Source: Novosphingobium kaempferiae (GTDB lineage: Bacteria > Pseudomonadota > Alphaproteobacteria > Sphingomonadales > Sphingomonadaceae). Taken from it: a stretch of 64,000 nucleotides of DNA. The stretch covers positions 3,100,001 through 3,164,000 of the forward strand of contig NZ_CP089301.1 of assembly GCF_021227995.1 (NCBI RefSeq), in the 5' to 3' direction. The translations under genes and the position numbers were made by a program. The notes beneath the pieces were generated by a model. That model worked only from the letters and a program-made list of their open reading frames with translations. It searched no databases and was not told where the DNA came from. Positions 43,173-51,087 of the stretch are shown here, one piece after another (the stretch's first letter is position 1; the number at the start of each line of letters is the position of its first letter).

Positions 43173-43580
43173 ATGCCCGCCCAGAAAGGCAGCGCCTTCC
43201 TCCTCAAGATCTCCAACGGCGGCGCCCCCGCCGCCTACCAGACCGTCGCGGGCCTGCGCACGACGCAGATGTCCGTCACCGGCGACGCGGTGGTCGTCAC
43301 GTCAAAGGACAGCGGCGGCTGGCGCGAACTGCTGTCGGGCGCGGGCGTGCGCTCCGTCTCGGTCAGCGCGGCGGGGATCTTCCTCGGCAGCGCGGCGGAG
43401 GCACAGGTCCGCGCCAACGCCATGGCCGGCACGCTGGACGACTACGAACTGAGCTTCGAGGGCGGCGAACGCCTGCGCGGCAGGTTCCTCGTCCAGCGCC
43501 TCGACTACGCGGGCGATTTCAACGGCGAGCGCAACTACACGCTGCAGTTGGAAAGCTCGGGTCAGGTGCTCCCGGCATGA
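43173..43580 (+). CDS. GTA major tail protein (RcGTA g9-like)
   Basis: 135 aa. The tail-tube subunit pattern AQKGSAFLLKISNG, then the beta-rich VTSKDSGGWRELLSGAGVRSVSVSAAG, ending NYTLQLESSG. The ATG at 43173 has a strong AAGGAGA site. The stop overlaps the next ATG (ATGA). Confidence 0.92.
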   Translation: MPAQKGSAFLLKISNGGAPAAYQTVAGLRTTQMSVTGDAVVVTSKDSGGWRELLSGAGVRSVSVSAAGIFLGSAAEAQVRANAMAGTLDDYELSFEGGERLRGRFLVQRLDYAGDFNGERNYTLQLESSGQVLPA

Positions 43581-43897
43581 CGGCCAGCGCCCTGCCCAAC
43601 GCCCTTCGCGGCGAGTGCGCGCTCGCCATCGCCGGGACTGCATATGTCATGCGCCCCAGCTTCACGGCGCTGGTGGCCGCCGAGGAGGAACTCGGCCCGC
43701 TGTTCGCCCTCGTCGAGCGTGCCGGAGCGGGCGAACTGCGCCTTGCCGAGATGACCGCGCTGTTCTGGCACTGCCTGCCCGATGGCGACCGCCCGGAACG
43801 CGAGACGGTGGGCGCAGCGGTGGTCGCGCAGGGCCTTGCCGCCTGCGCCGCGCCGCTGCGGGTGCTGCTCGGGCAGATCCTCAAGGGCAGCGCATGA
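43577..43897 (+). CDS. GTA gp10-like tail assembly protein
   Basis: 106 aa. The GTA_gp10 family pattern: NALRGECALAIAGTAYVMRPSFTALVAAEEELGPLFALVERA. It corresponds to the first tail-assembly chaperone gene between tail tube and tape measure. It overlaps both neighbours by four bases. Confidence 0.88.
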   Translation: MTASALPNALRGECALAIAGTAYVMRPSFTALVAAEEELGPLFALVERAGAGELRLAEMTALFWHCLPDGDRPERETVGAAVVAQGLAACAAPLRVLLGQILKGSA

Positions 43898-44085
43898 CGT
43901 TCGCAGCGGCGGCCCTTGCTCTGTGCGGCGTTTCCGCCCGCGTTCTGGGCTGGCGACCGCCCGAATTCTGGGCCGCCACCCCCGCCGAACTCGCCGCCGC
44001 GCTCGGCCTGCTGACCGCCGACACCGCATCCGGCTTCGACCGGGCTGCCCTGCACAAGCTGATGGAAGACGATCATGGACGATGA
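43894..44085 (+). CDS. Short phage tail assembly chaperone (RcGTA g10.1-like)
   Basis: 63 aa, from an ATG overlapping the gp10 stop to a TGA 11 bases inside the tape-measure gene. The segment LGWRPPEFWAATPAELAAALG is the recognisable core of the small DUF2376/TIGR02216 chaperone family. The overlaps on both sides support translation. Confidence 0.82.
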   Translation: MTFAAAALALCGVSARVLGWRPPEFWAATPAELAAALGLLTADTASGFDRAALHKLMEDDHGR

Positions 44086-44632
44086 CATCGACAGCCTCCT
44101 CGTCGAAGTGCGCGCCGGCACCGACGGCTTCGCCCGCGACATCGCGCAGATGCGCGGCGCGGTGGACGGCAACCTCGTTTCCGGCTTCACCCGCGCCGGG
44201 GACGCACTGGAGCGCGGCCTTTCCGGCGCGATCCGCAAGGGCAGCCTCGGCTTCGACGACCTCAAGCGCACCGCGAACTCCGCGCTCGACGCCATCGCCG
44301 GGCAGGCCGCACAGACGCTCGCCTCTGCGCTGGTCGGCGGCGGTACGGGCGGTGCCCTCGATCTCTCGGGCCTGCTGACCGGCGCGCTCGGTCTTCCGGG
44401 GCGCGCGACCGGCGGCAATGTCTCGCCGGGGCGTGGCTACGTCGTGGGCGAGCGCGGGCCGGAACTGTTCGTGCCGACCTCCGCCGGACGCATCGAGACC
44501 GGCAGCGGACGCGCGCGCGACGTGCGCGTCGCGATCAACCTCTCCGCACCGCGCGGCGCCAGCGCGCCGCAGTCGCTCCAGCGCTCGTCCCGGCAGGTCG
44601 CGAGCGCCGTGCGCCGCGCCCTCTCGAACTGA
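44075..44632 (+). CDS. Short GTA tail tape-measure protein (RcGTA g11-like)
   Basis: 185 aa. Pattern: LVEVRAGTDGFARDIAQMRGAVDGNL, a central Gly/Ala/Leu-rich hydrophobic stretch (QTLASALVGGGTGG), and the phage motif ATGGNVSPGRGYVVGERGPELFVP. Tape-measure length sets tail length, so this implies a very short tail, as in RcGTA. Confidence 0.9.
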   Translation: MDDDIDSLLVEVRAGTDGFARDIAQMRGAVDGNLVSGFTRAGDALERGLSGAIRKGSLGFDDLKRTANSALDAIAGQAAQTLASALVGGGTGGALDLSGLLTGALGLPGRATGGNVSPGRGYVVGERGPELFVPTSAGRIETGSGRARDVRVAINLSAPRGASAPQSLQRSSRQVASAVRRALSN

Positions 44633-44643
44633 GGAGACACCCG

Positions 44644-46992
44644 ATGGCATTCTGGCTCGCCAGCAAGCGCGAAGGTCAGGCGAGCGACTGGATCATGCGT
44701 TTCGATCCGCGCTTCTGGACTGTCAACTTCCCCCGCCCGATGGTGGCGACGGTGGTCTCGACCGGCCCGGCATCGCTGCGCGTCGACGCCTCGTTCCTGC
44801 GCCGCGCGGACCTCGGCGGGCTGATCTGGGACAGCGTGGACACGCTCGACCATCCGCTGCTCGCCTACCGCACCGACCGCGACTATGTGCATACGTCGCT
44901 GCGATTCCGCTGGCGCTCGTCGGGCGTGATCCCGCTCGACGCGGGCAACGGGCCGACGCTGACGGTGGAGGGGCGGGACCGGCACGGCGCCGCGCGGACG
45001 TGGTACGTCCGGCTCTGGAACTATGCGCAGGGGACCGGCGAGGACGCGGTCGTCGCGCTCGATTTCTCGCAGCTCGACGGCGGCTTCACCCTCCCCGCCG
45101 AGGCTGACCGCGTCTGGCCCCATGCGATCGAGCGCATGTTCATCTCCTTCGCTCCGCCCGGCTACGACGGCGCGAGCACCGATGCCCTGCCCGCCGAGGC
45201 CGAAGGCTGGATCGAGATTTCCGACATCGCCACCGATGGCGCACGCGCCATGCTGGAGATCGGCGACGTGGCGATGCCCGCCAACGGGCTCGCCATCGCC
45301 ACCGGCTACGACGATCAGGGCGTGCAGACCCCGGCGCGCCTGATCCGCAGCGCGCGCCAGCTCGGCTATCGCGGTTCGATGATCCACTACGTCGGCATGA
45401 GCCACTATTTCCGGCTCGCCCATGCGCATGGTGCGTTCCTGACCGGCGGGACCGGCGATCCGCTCAACAACCCGACGCGCACATGGCACCGCGCCTTCTT
45501 CGCCGAGTGCATCGCCGCCGGGTTCAGCCCGGTCGCCTCGCTGTCCTACGAACTGCTCGACCAGCATTGCCCGGAAGGTTGGAAGCAGCGCGACCATCGC
45601 GGCGATCCGGCGCTGACCGGCTGGGATCCGCCCTCCACGCTGCTCTCGCCCGCCAATGCCGATGCGATGGCGTGGCTCCAAAGCATTGGCGCCGAATTCG
45701 CCGCGCTCATGGTCGAGGCAGGCGCGCCCGTTCGCTTCCAGGTGGGTGAGCCATGGTGGTGGACCTTCGGCGACGGCCGCATCTGCCTCTACGACGATGC
45801 CGCGAAGGCCGCATTCGGCGGCAATCCGCCCGCCATCGCCGACATGCGCGCGCCGCTGTCTGCCCCGCAGAAGGCACTCCTCGATCAAGCCGGTGCGATG
45901 CTCGCGCAATCGACCGCCGATCTCGTCACCGCCGTGCGCGCCGCCGTCGCGCCCGCTCCGGTCGAGGCTCTGGCGCTCGTCTTCACCCCCACCCTGCTCG
46001 CGCCCGACATGCCCGAACTTAAGCGCGCCAACCTCCCGCTTGGCTGGGCCAAGCCCGCGTTCGACCGGCTGCAGGTGGAGGACTACGACTGGCTCACCGC
46101 CGGAGCGGACGGCCTGCGTCGCAAGGCTTACGCCGAAGTCGACGAGCGGCTGGGCTATCCCCCGCACGAACAGGACTACCTCGCTGGCTTCGTACTCACG
46201 TCCGCCCAGCGCGACCAGTGGCGGCGGATCGACGCGGGGATCGACGAAGCCCTGTCCCGCGCCCCGCACGAAGTCGTCGTCTGGGCGCTGCCGCAAATCG
46301 CGCGCGATGGATACACGCGCCTGCCCCCTCCCCCTTCCGACCAGTCAGGAGCCGAAGCCATGCAGGCCTTCGACGACGTGCTCTACCCCCTCGCCCTCGG
46401 CCGCGACGCGACCGTGGTGCCCGAATTCTCCACCAGCGTCTCGGTCACGGCCTCCGGCTTCGAGCGGCGCAATTCCCTGTGGTCGAACGCGCGGCTGCGC
46501 TTCGACGTGGGCCCCGGCGTGAGGTCCGAGGCGGAACTGGGCGCACTCATCGCCTTCTTCCGCGCCCGCCGGGGCCCGGCGCGCGGCTTTCGCCTGCGCG
46601 ATCCGAGCGACTTCAGCTCCAGCGGCATGGTCGGCACGCCCGGCCCGCTCGACCAGCGGATCGGCACCGGAAACGGCCTCGCCACCGACTTCCCGCTGGT
46701 GAAGCGCTACGGCGAGGACGACGACGCGCAGCTTCGCCGCATCACCCGACCTGACTTCGCGACCCTCCTGCTCTCGGTCGATGGGGTGGTGCAGGTCGGC
46801 AACTGGCGACTGCTCGACGGCGGAATCGTTTCGTTCGAGGAAGCCCCGTCCGCCGGAGCCGCCGTACACGCCGGATTCCTCTTCGACGTCCCCGTCCGCT
46901 TTGCCGAGGACAGCCTCGAAGTCTCCGGCTCCGCCTTCGCCGCCGGGGAAGCGCCGAGCGTGCCCGTCGTCGAGATCCGGGAGGCGTCATGA
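44644..46992 (+). CDS. GTA distal tail protein fused to a large N-terminal domain (g12-like, DUF2460)
   Basis: 782 aa. Residues 573-782 are the DUF2460/gp12 distal-tail domain (MQAFDDVLYPLALGRDATVVPEFSTSV, FFRARRGPARGFRLRDPSDFS), about the size of the stand-alone RcGTA protein. Residues 1-572 have no equivalent in RcGTA g12: a beta-rich start (to ~230) and then a region resembling a glycosidase TIM barrel (GMSHYFRLAHAHGAF near 250, SYELLDQHCPEGW near 305, FQVGEPWWWTFGDG near 364). An AGGAG at 46347-46351 lies eight bases before codon 573 (ATG), so an additional short product is possible. Four-base overlap with g13. Confidence 0.88.
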   Translation: MAFWLASKREGQASDWIMRFDPRFWTVNFPRPMVATVVSTGPASLRVDASFLRRADLGGLIWDSVDTLDHPLLAYRTDRDYVHTSLRFRWRSSGVIPLDAGNGPTLTVEGRDRHGAARTWYVRLWNYAQGTGEDAVVALDFSQLDGGFTLPAEADRVWPHAIERMFISFAPPGYDGASTDALPAEAEGWIEISDIATDGARAMLEIGDVAMPANGLAIATGYDDQGVQTPARLIRSARQLGYRGSMIHYVGMSHYFRLAHAHGAFLTGGTGDPLNNPTRTWHRAFFAECIAAGFSPVASLSYELLDQHCPEGWKQRDHRGDPALTGWDPPSTLLSPANADAMAWLQSIGAEFAALMVEAGAPVRFQVGEPWWWTFGDGRICLYDDAAKAAFGGNPPAIADMRAPLSAPQKALLDQAGAMLAQSTADLVTAVRAAVAPAPVEALALVFTPTLLAPDMPELKRANLPLGWAKPAFDRLQVEDYDWLTAGADGLRRKAYAEVDERLGYPPHEQDYLAGFVLTSAQRDQWRRIDAGIDEALSRAPHEVVVWALPQIARDGYTRLPPPPSDQSGAEAMQAFDDVLYPLALGRDATVVPEFSTSVSVTASGFERRNSLWSNARLRFDVGPGVRSEAELGALIAFFRARRGPARGFRLRDPSDFSSSGMVGTPGPLDQRIGTGNGLATDFPLVKRYGEDDDAQLRRITRPDFATLLLSVDGVVQVGNWRLLDGGIVSFEEAPSAGAAVHAGFLFDVPVRFAEDSLEVSGSAFAAGEAPSVPVVEIREAS
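46360..46992 (+). other. Possible internal translation start giving stand-alone gp12
   Basis: AGGAG at 46347-46351 with 8-base spacing precedes the in-frame ATG at 46360, exactly where the DUF2460 domain begins. If used, it would produce a 210-aa protein equal in size to ordinary GTA gp12. This is a prediction from sequence placement only. Confidence 0.4.
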
Positions 46993-47813
46993 CCCGCCCC
47001 TGGTTCGCCGCAGACCTCGAGACCGCCGCGACCTTCTGGCGCATCCTACGCCGTGACGGGGTTACGCTGGGCTTCACCTCGCATGACCGGGACTTGTGGT
47101 TCGACGGCGTGCTCCACCGCGCCTCGCCCGGCATGGTGCCGAGTTCGATCCGCAAGTGCGCCGACTTCGAGCCCGACAGCGCCGAAGTGCGCGGCTCGCT
47201 CAGCCACGAGGCGATCGACAGCGCAGACCTTGCCGCAGGCCGCTTCGACGGCGCGCAGGTGCGCATCGGCCTCGTCGACTGGGACAGCCTGGAGCGCGAT
47301 GTCCTCTACGCGGGCACCATCGGCGCGATCACCGAGGAGGACGGCGCGTTCTCCGCCGACCTCATATCCCGCAAGGCCGAACTCCACCGCGACCCGACCC
47401 CGCGCACCAGCCCGACCTGCCGCGCAGTCTTCTGCGGCCCCGGCTGCAATCTCAACCCGTGGAAGTTCACCCGCGAATTCCGCCTCGCCGCCGTCGATGC
47501 AGGCGCCAATACGGTACGCTTCGCGGAGACACTAGATGCGGCGTTATACGCGGGCGGCACCCTGCGCTGGATGGACGGCCCGCAGGCCGGACTGACGATA
47601 GGCGCGATCGGTGGCGATACGACCGGAGGTCTCCTACTCGACACGCCCATCGACACCGGGATCGCTCCCGGCACTCCCGCGCTGCTACGCGAAGGCTGCG
47701 CCCACACGCTCGGCACTTGCGCGCACCGCTTCGGCAATGCCGTCAACTTCCGGGGCGAACCACACCTGCCCGGCAACGACATGCTCACCCGCTACCCGGA
47801 CCCGATACAGTGA
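46989..47813 (+). CDS. GTA hub protein, DUF2163 (RcGTA g13-like)
   Basis: 274 aa. DUF2163 pattern: FWRILRRDGVTLGFTSHDRDLWFDGVLH, EVRGSLSHEAIDSADLAAGRFDGAQV, and a C-terminal cysteine cluster. Cys144, Cys149, Cys153, Cys237 and Cys244 are spaced as in tail-hub proteins related to lambda gpL, which bind an Fe-S cluster. Both ends overlap neighbours (ATGA, GTGA). Confidence 0.9.
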   Translation: MTRPWFAADLETAATFWRILRRDGVTLGFTSHDRDLWFDGVLHRASPGMVPSSIRKCADFEPDSAEVRGSLSHEAIDSADLAAGRFDGAQVRIGLVDWDSLERDVLYAGTIGAITEEDGAFSADLISRKAELHRDPTPRTSPTCRAVFCGPGCNLNPWKFTREFRLAAVDAGANTVRFAETLDAALYAGGTLRWMDGPQAGLTIGAIGGDTTGGLLLDTPIDTGIAPGTPALLREGCAHTLGTCAHRFGNAVNFRGEPHLPGNDMLTRYPDPIQ

Positions 47814-48223
47814 CGGGGGCCGACCTTGCCACGGCGGCACTCACCCTCGTCGGCACGCCGTTCCGGCTGCATGGCCGCGATCCCGCTTCGGGGCTCGACT
47901 GCATCGGCGTCCTCGAAGCGGCGCTGGCGCGGGCCGGACGACCGGCGCGCCTGCCCAACGGCTATCCCCTGCGCGCCCGTCGCCTGCCCGACCTGCAACG
48001 CACGACGGCGATGCTCGGGCTGAACGAAGCGGATGGCGCCCTGATCCCCGGCGACGTCGTGATGCTGCGCGTCTCACCGTGCCAGCTTCACCTCGCCATC
48101 GCCATTTCTCCCATGACCGCGGTCCACGCCCACGCCGGGCTGCGCAAGGTCGCGCTCGCCCCGCTGCCGCCGGAGTGGCTGCGCGTCGCGCACTGGCGGC
48201 TCTCCCCCCATTCGAGGAACTGA
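47810..48223 (+). CDS. GTA NlpC/P60-family peptidase (RcGTA g14-like)
   Basis: 137 aa. Catalytic Cys31 in SGLDCIGVLE and His94 in CQLHLAIAIS; the third polar residue is less clear (the HAHAG segment follows). Probably cuts cell-wall peptide during DNA delivery. The GTG at 47810 overlaps the g13 stop (GTGA); the long upstream frame is a shadow of g13. Confidence 0.9.
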   Translation: MTGADLATAALTLVGTPFRLHGRDPASGLDCIGVLEAALARAGRPARLPNGYPLRARRLPDLQRTTAMLGLNEADGALIPGDVVMLRVSPCQLHLAIAISPMTAVHAHAGLRKVALAPLPPEWLRVAHWRLSPHSRN

Positions 48224-48224
48224 C

Positions 48225-50420
48225 ATGGCGACGCTCGTTTTCGGAAGTCTCGGCTCGATGCTGGGCGGCCCCCTCGGCGGAGCTATCGGCTCGCTGGTCG
48301 GCCGCCAGTTCGACGCGGCGCTGTTTGGCTCGGCCGGACGGCAGGGGCCGCGCCTCAAGGAACTGGCCGTCACCACGTCCAGCTACGGCCAGACGCTGCC
48401 GCGCCACTTCGGCCGCATGCGCACGGCAGGCTCGGTGATCTGGGCCACCGACCTCGTGGAGCGCAGCGAGGCGCAAGGCAGCGGCAAGGGCGGCCCTTCG
48501 CTCACCACCTACGCCTATTCCGTAAGCTTCGCCGTGGCGCTGGCCAGCCGTCCGATCCGCGCCATCGGCCGCATCTGGGCCGACGGCAAGCTGCTGCGCG
48601 GCGCGGCGGGTGATCTCAAGGCCGCAGGCACCCTGCGTGTCCACACCGGAGCCGGGGACCAACAGCCCGATCCGCTGATCGTCGCAGCGGAAGGCCCCGG
48701 GCAATGCCCTGCCTATCGCGGGCTGGCGTATGTCGTGTTCGAGGATCTCGACCTCTCCGGCTTCTACAACCGCATCCCCTCGCTCACGTTCGAGATAATT
48801 GCGGACGACGGTTTCAGCCTGCGGGACATGATCGGCGAAGTGATCGAGGACGTGGACGCCGACCTCCCGTTCTCCGGCCTGTCCGGCTACACCAGCGAAG
48901 GCAGCCCCGCCGCCGACCTCCAGGTGTTCGACCAGATCACCCCGCTGGAAATCGATGCCGCAGGCGAACACCTCGTCATCGCCGCCGAGCGACGACAGGA
49001 AGCGGCAATCTGCCTGCCCGAGCCCGCCATCGCCAGCGGAGATGGCGACTTCGGCGCACTAACCGGCTTCACCCGCCACCGCGCCCCTCCACCCGAGAGC
49101 CCGCCCTCCATCCTGCGCTACTACGATGTCGATCGCGACCATCAACCGAGCCTCCAGCGCGCAACGGGCCGCAGCATTCCGGGCGAGCCCGCCGGCATCG
49201 ACCTGCCCGCCGCACTCGATGCCGGCACCGCCCGCGCGCTGATCGAACGCACCGCGCGCCGCATCGACTGGAACCGCGACCGCATTTCCTGGCGCACCTG
49301 CGAACTCGACCCGCGCATCGGGCCGGGCACACTCGTCACCCTCCCCGGGATCGACGGACACTGGCGCGTGCGCGAGTGGGAATGGCGCGACAGCGGCGTG
49401 GAACTGCATCTCGAACGCGCCCTCCCCCCCACGGTCGCAACGACGCCGGACCTGGCATCCGATCCCGGACGTCCGAACCCACCCCTCGACACGGAGACGG
49501 GCCAGACCCGGCTGGTGGCATTCGAGCTGCCCTTCGACGCCGCAACCGGCTCGCCCGATGCCCCGCGCCCGTTTGCCGCCGTCTCGGCGACAAGCGCCGG
49601 ATGGAGCGGGGCCGCCCTGTATGCGGATCATGGCGATGGTGCGCTCCACCCCCTCGGCCCCAGCGGCCGGATGCGGGCGACCATCGGGACGGTAGCGTCG
49701 CCACTGCCTCCCGCGAACCCGCTGCTGTTCGACCGGACCTCGTGCCCTGTCGTGATGCTCGTCGATCCCGCTATGCAGCTTGCAGCAACCGACACCGGCG
49801 GCATTTCGCGCGGCGCCAACCTCGCTCTGATCGGCGAGGAGATAGTCCAGTTCCTCGGTGCCGTCCCTATCGGCGCCGGTCGCTGGCGGCTCGAAGGACT
49901 GCTCCGTGGCCGGGCCGGAACCGAAACGGCCATCGCGGCTCACAGGGAAAACGAGGATTTCGTGCTCCTCGACAACAGCCTTGTGCGCGTCGATGCATCG
50001 ACGCTCGGATCGTCGCCGGGTCGACAGGTGGTGGCGCTGGGGCGTGGCGACGATGCCCCGGCCACAGCCTCGCTTCATCTCGACGGCATCGGCCAGCGCC
50101 CCCTGGCACCCGTGCATCCACGCATGATCGTGACGAAAGACGACGGCCTGCTGCTGTCCTGGACGCGCCGGGCACGCGGGGGCTGGGCTTGGCAGGACGG
50201 CGTGGATGTGCCCCTCGTCGAACAGGCCGAGCGCTATCTCGTCACGCTGGGACCGCTCGACGCGCCGTTGGCGATGTGGACGAGCACATCGCCGACGCTC
50301 GACATCGATGCCGCGACGGTCGTCCGCTTCGCCACGTCCGCGCCGCACGCCGAGATCCATGTCCGCCAGCAGGGCACGCACGCGCTCTCGCTTCCCCTTC
50401 TGCTCGGCACCCTCAGTTGA
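48225..50420 (+). CDS. GTA tail-tip protein (g15-like, shortened)
   Basis: 731 aa. The start MATLVFGSLGSMLGGPLGGAIGSLVGRQFDAALFG and the segment ELAVTTSSYGQTLPRHFGRMRTAGSVIWATDLVE are typical of GTA/phage tail-tip (gp15, megatron-like) proteins, followed by FYNRIPSLTFEII and a beta-rich C-terminal half. RcGTA gp15 is about 1,300 residues and includes the GTA TIM-barrel domain; that segment is missing here. It begins one base after the g14 stop region and probably forms the spike. Confidence 0.88.
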   Translation: MATLVFGSLGSMLGGPLGGAIGSLVGRQFDAALFGSAGRQGPRLKELAVTTSSYGQTLPRHFGRMRTAGSVIWATDLVERSEAQGSGKGGPSLTTYAYSVSFAVALASRPIRAIGRIWADGKLLRGAAGDLKAAGTLRVHTGAGDQQPDPLIVAAEGPGQCPAYRGLAYVVFEDLDLSGFYNRIPSLTFEIIADDGFSLRDMIGEVIEDVDADLPFSGLSGYTSEGSPAADLQVFDQITPLEIDAAGEHLVIAAERRQEAAICLPEPAIASGDGDFGALTGFTRHRAPPPESPPSILRYYDVDRDHQPSLQRATGRSIPGEPAGIDLPAALDAGTARALIERTARRIDWNRDRISWRTCELDPRIGPGTLVTLPGIDGHWRVREWEWRDSGVELHLERALPPTVATTPDLASDPGRPNPPLDTETGQTRLVAFELPFDAATGSPDAPRPFAAVSATSAGWSGAALYADHGDGALHPLGPSGRMRATIGTVASPLPPANPLLFDRTSCPVVMLVDPAMQLAATDTGGISRGANLALIGEEIVQFLGAVPIGAGRWRLEGLLRGRAGTETAIAAHRENEDFVLLDNSLVRVDASTLGSSPGRQVVALGRGDDAPATASLHLDGIGQRPLAPVHPRMIVTKDDGLLLSWTRRARGGWAWQDGVDVPLVEQAERYLVTLGPLDAPLAMWTSTSPTLDIDAATVVRFATSAPHAEIHVRQQGTHALSLPLLLGTLS

Positions 50421-50439
50421 CCACCAAGGAGCCTTTCCC

Positions 50440-50898
50440 ATGTCCGACCTGCCGAACTTTGCCGACGTCACTCCGCGTTTCGCGCTGCCGCTGCTCTACG
50501 CGGCGCAGGCGCAGAAGGAGGTCTTCGTCAACGAGGCGCTCATGCTCACCGACGCGCTGGCACACTCCTGCGTGGAGGGTGAACGCGCAACACCTCCGGA
50601 AACTTCCGCAGAAGGCGACGCCTGGCTGGTCGCGCCCGGAGCGACTGGCGACTGGGCCGATGCGGAAGGCTCCATAGCGGTCTGCCGCGGCGCGGGCTGG
50701 GTGTACATCCCGCCCCGCGACGGCATGCGCGTCTTCGATCGCTCGCGCGGTGCCGAGATGCTGTTTTTCGGTTTCTGGAGAAAAGCTTCGCTTCCCGTGG
50801 AACCAGTTGGCGGGACGAATGTTGATGGGGTTGCTCGGACCGCGATCAACGATCTGGTCTCGGCTCTCCAGGCCTTGGGTATTCTGCCCGCGGCTTGA
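50440..50898 (+). CDS. DUF2793 protein, last gene of the GTA cluster
   Basis: 152 aa. DUF2793 signature: TPRFALPLLYAAQAQKEVFVNEALMLTDAL, then GDAWLVAPGATGDWA and GWVYIPPRDGMRVFDRSRGAEMLF. Often follows GTA tail genes in alphaproteobacteria and may decorate the tail fibre. The ATG at 50440 follows AAGGAGC; the frame opens upstream only inside the tail-tip gene. Confidence 0.88.
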   Translation: MSDLPNFADVTPRFALPLLYAAQAQKEVFVNEALMLTDALAHSCVEGERATPPETSAEGDAWLVAPGATGDWADAEGSIAVCRGAGWVYIPPRDGMRVFDRSRGAEMLFFGFWRKASLPVEPVGGTNVDGVARTAINDLVSALQALGILPAA

Positions 50899-51087
50899 CG
50901 GGTGCAAAAAACAAGGGGCCTTCGGGGTGTTGCAGATTCAGTTGAGTGAGGGTGCAGTGGCCTACCAAGCCCCCGATAACGCGACATATTTGCAACAGTC
51001 GCGCTCAATGTGCGCTTGCACACGGAAAGCCAAGGGGTTAGACACTCTCGCACTCGGTGGCTCCAAATCTCTTAGTAGGGGAAACGT
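50899..51087. other. Gap between the GTA cluster and ompA
   Basis: 189 bases, markedly less GC-rich than the flanks, ending in TAGGGGAAACGT just before the ompA ATG. It must hold the ompA promoter; TTGCAC near 51016 with a poor -10 is the best candidate but is weak. No terminator is obvious after the last GTA gene. Confidence 0.4.

Noticed and set aside
44437-46296. 619-aa minus-strand frame opposite the fused GTA tail gene
   Set aside because: It runs against a tightly packed co-directional operon, has no ribosome site and shows shadow-type composition.
48704-50677. 657-aa plus-strand frame inside the tail-tip gene
   Set aside because: Arg/Pro/His-rich out-of-frame shadow; the accepted frame has recognisable tail-protein segments.
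36634-50898. Interpretation as an ordinary prophage
   Set aside because: No integrase, repressor, replication, lysis or att-like direct repeats, and gene order matches GTAs instead; the window edges of the cluster are normal chromosomal genes.
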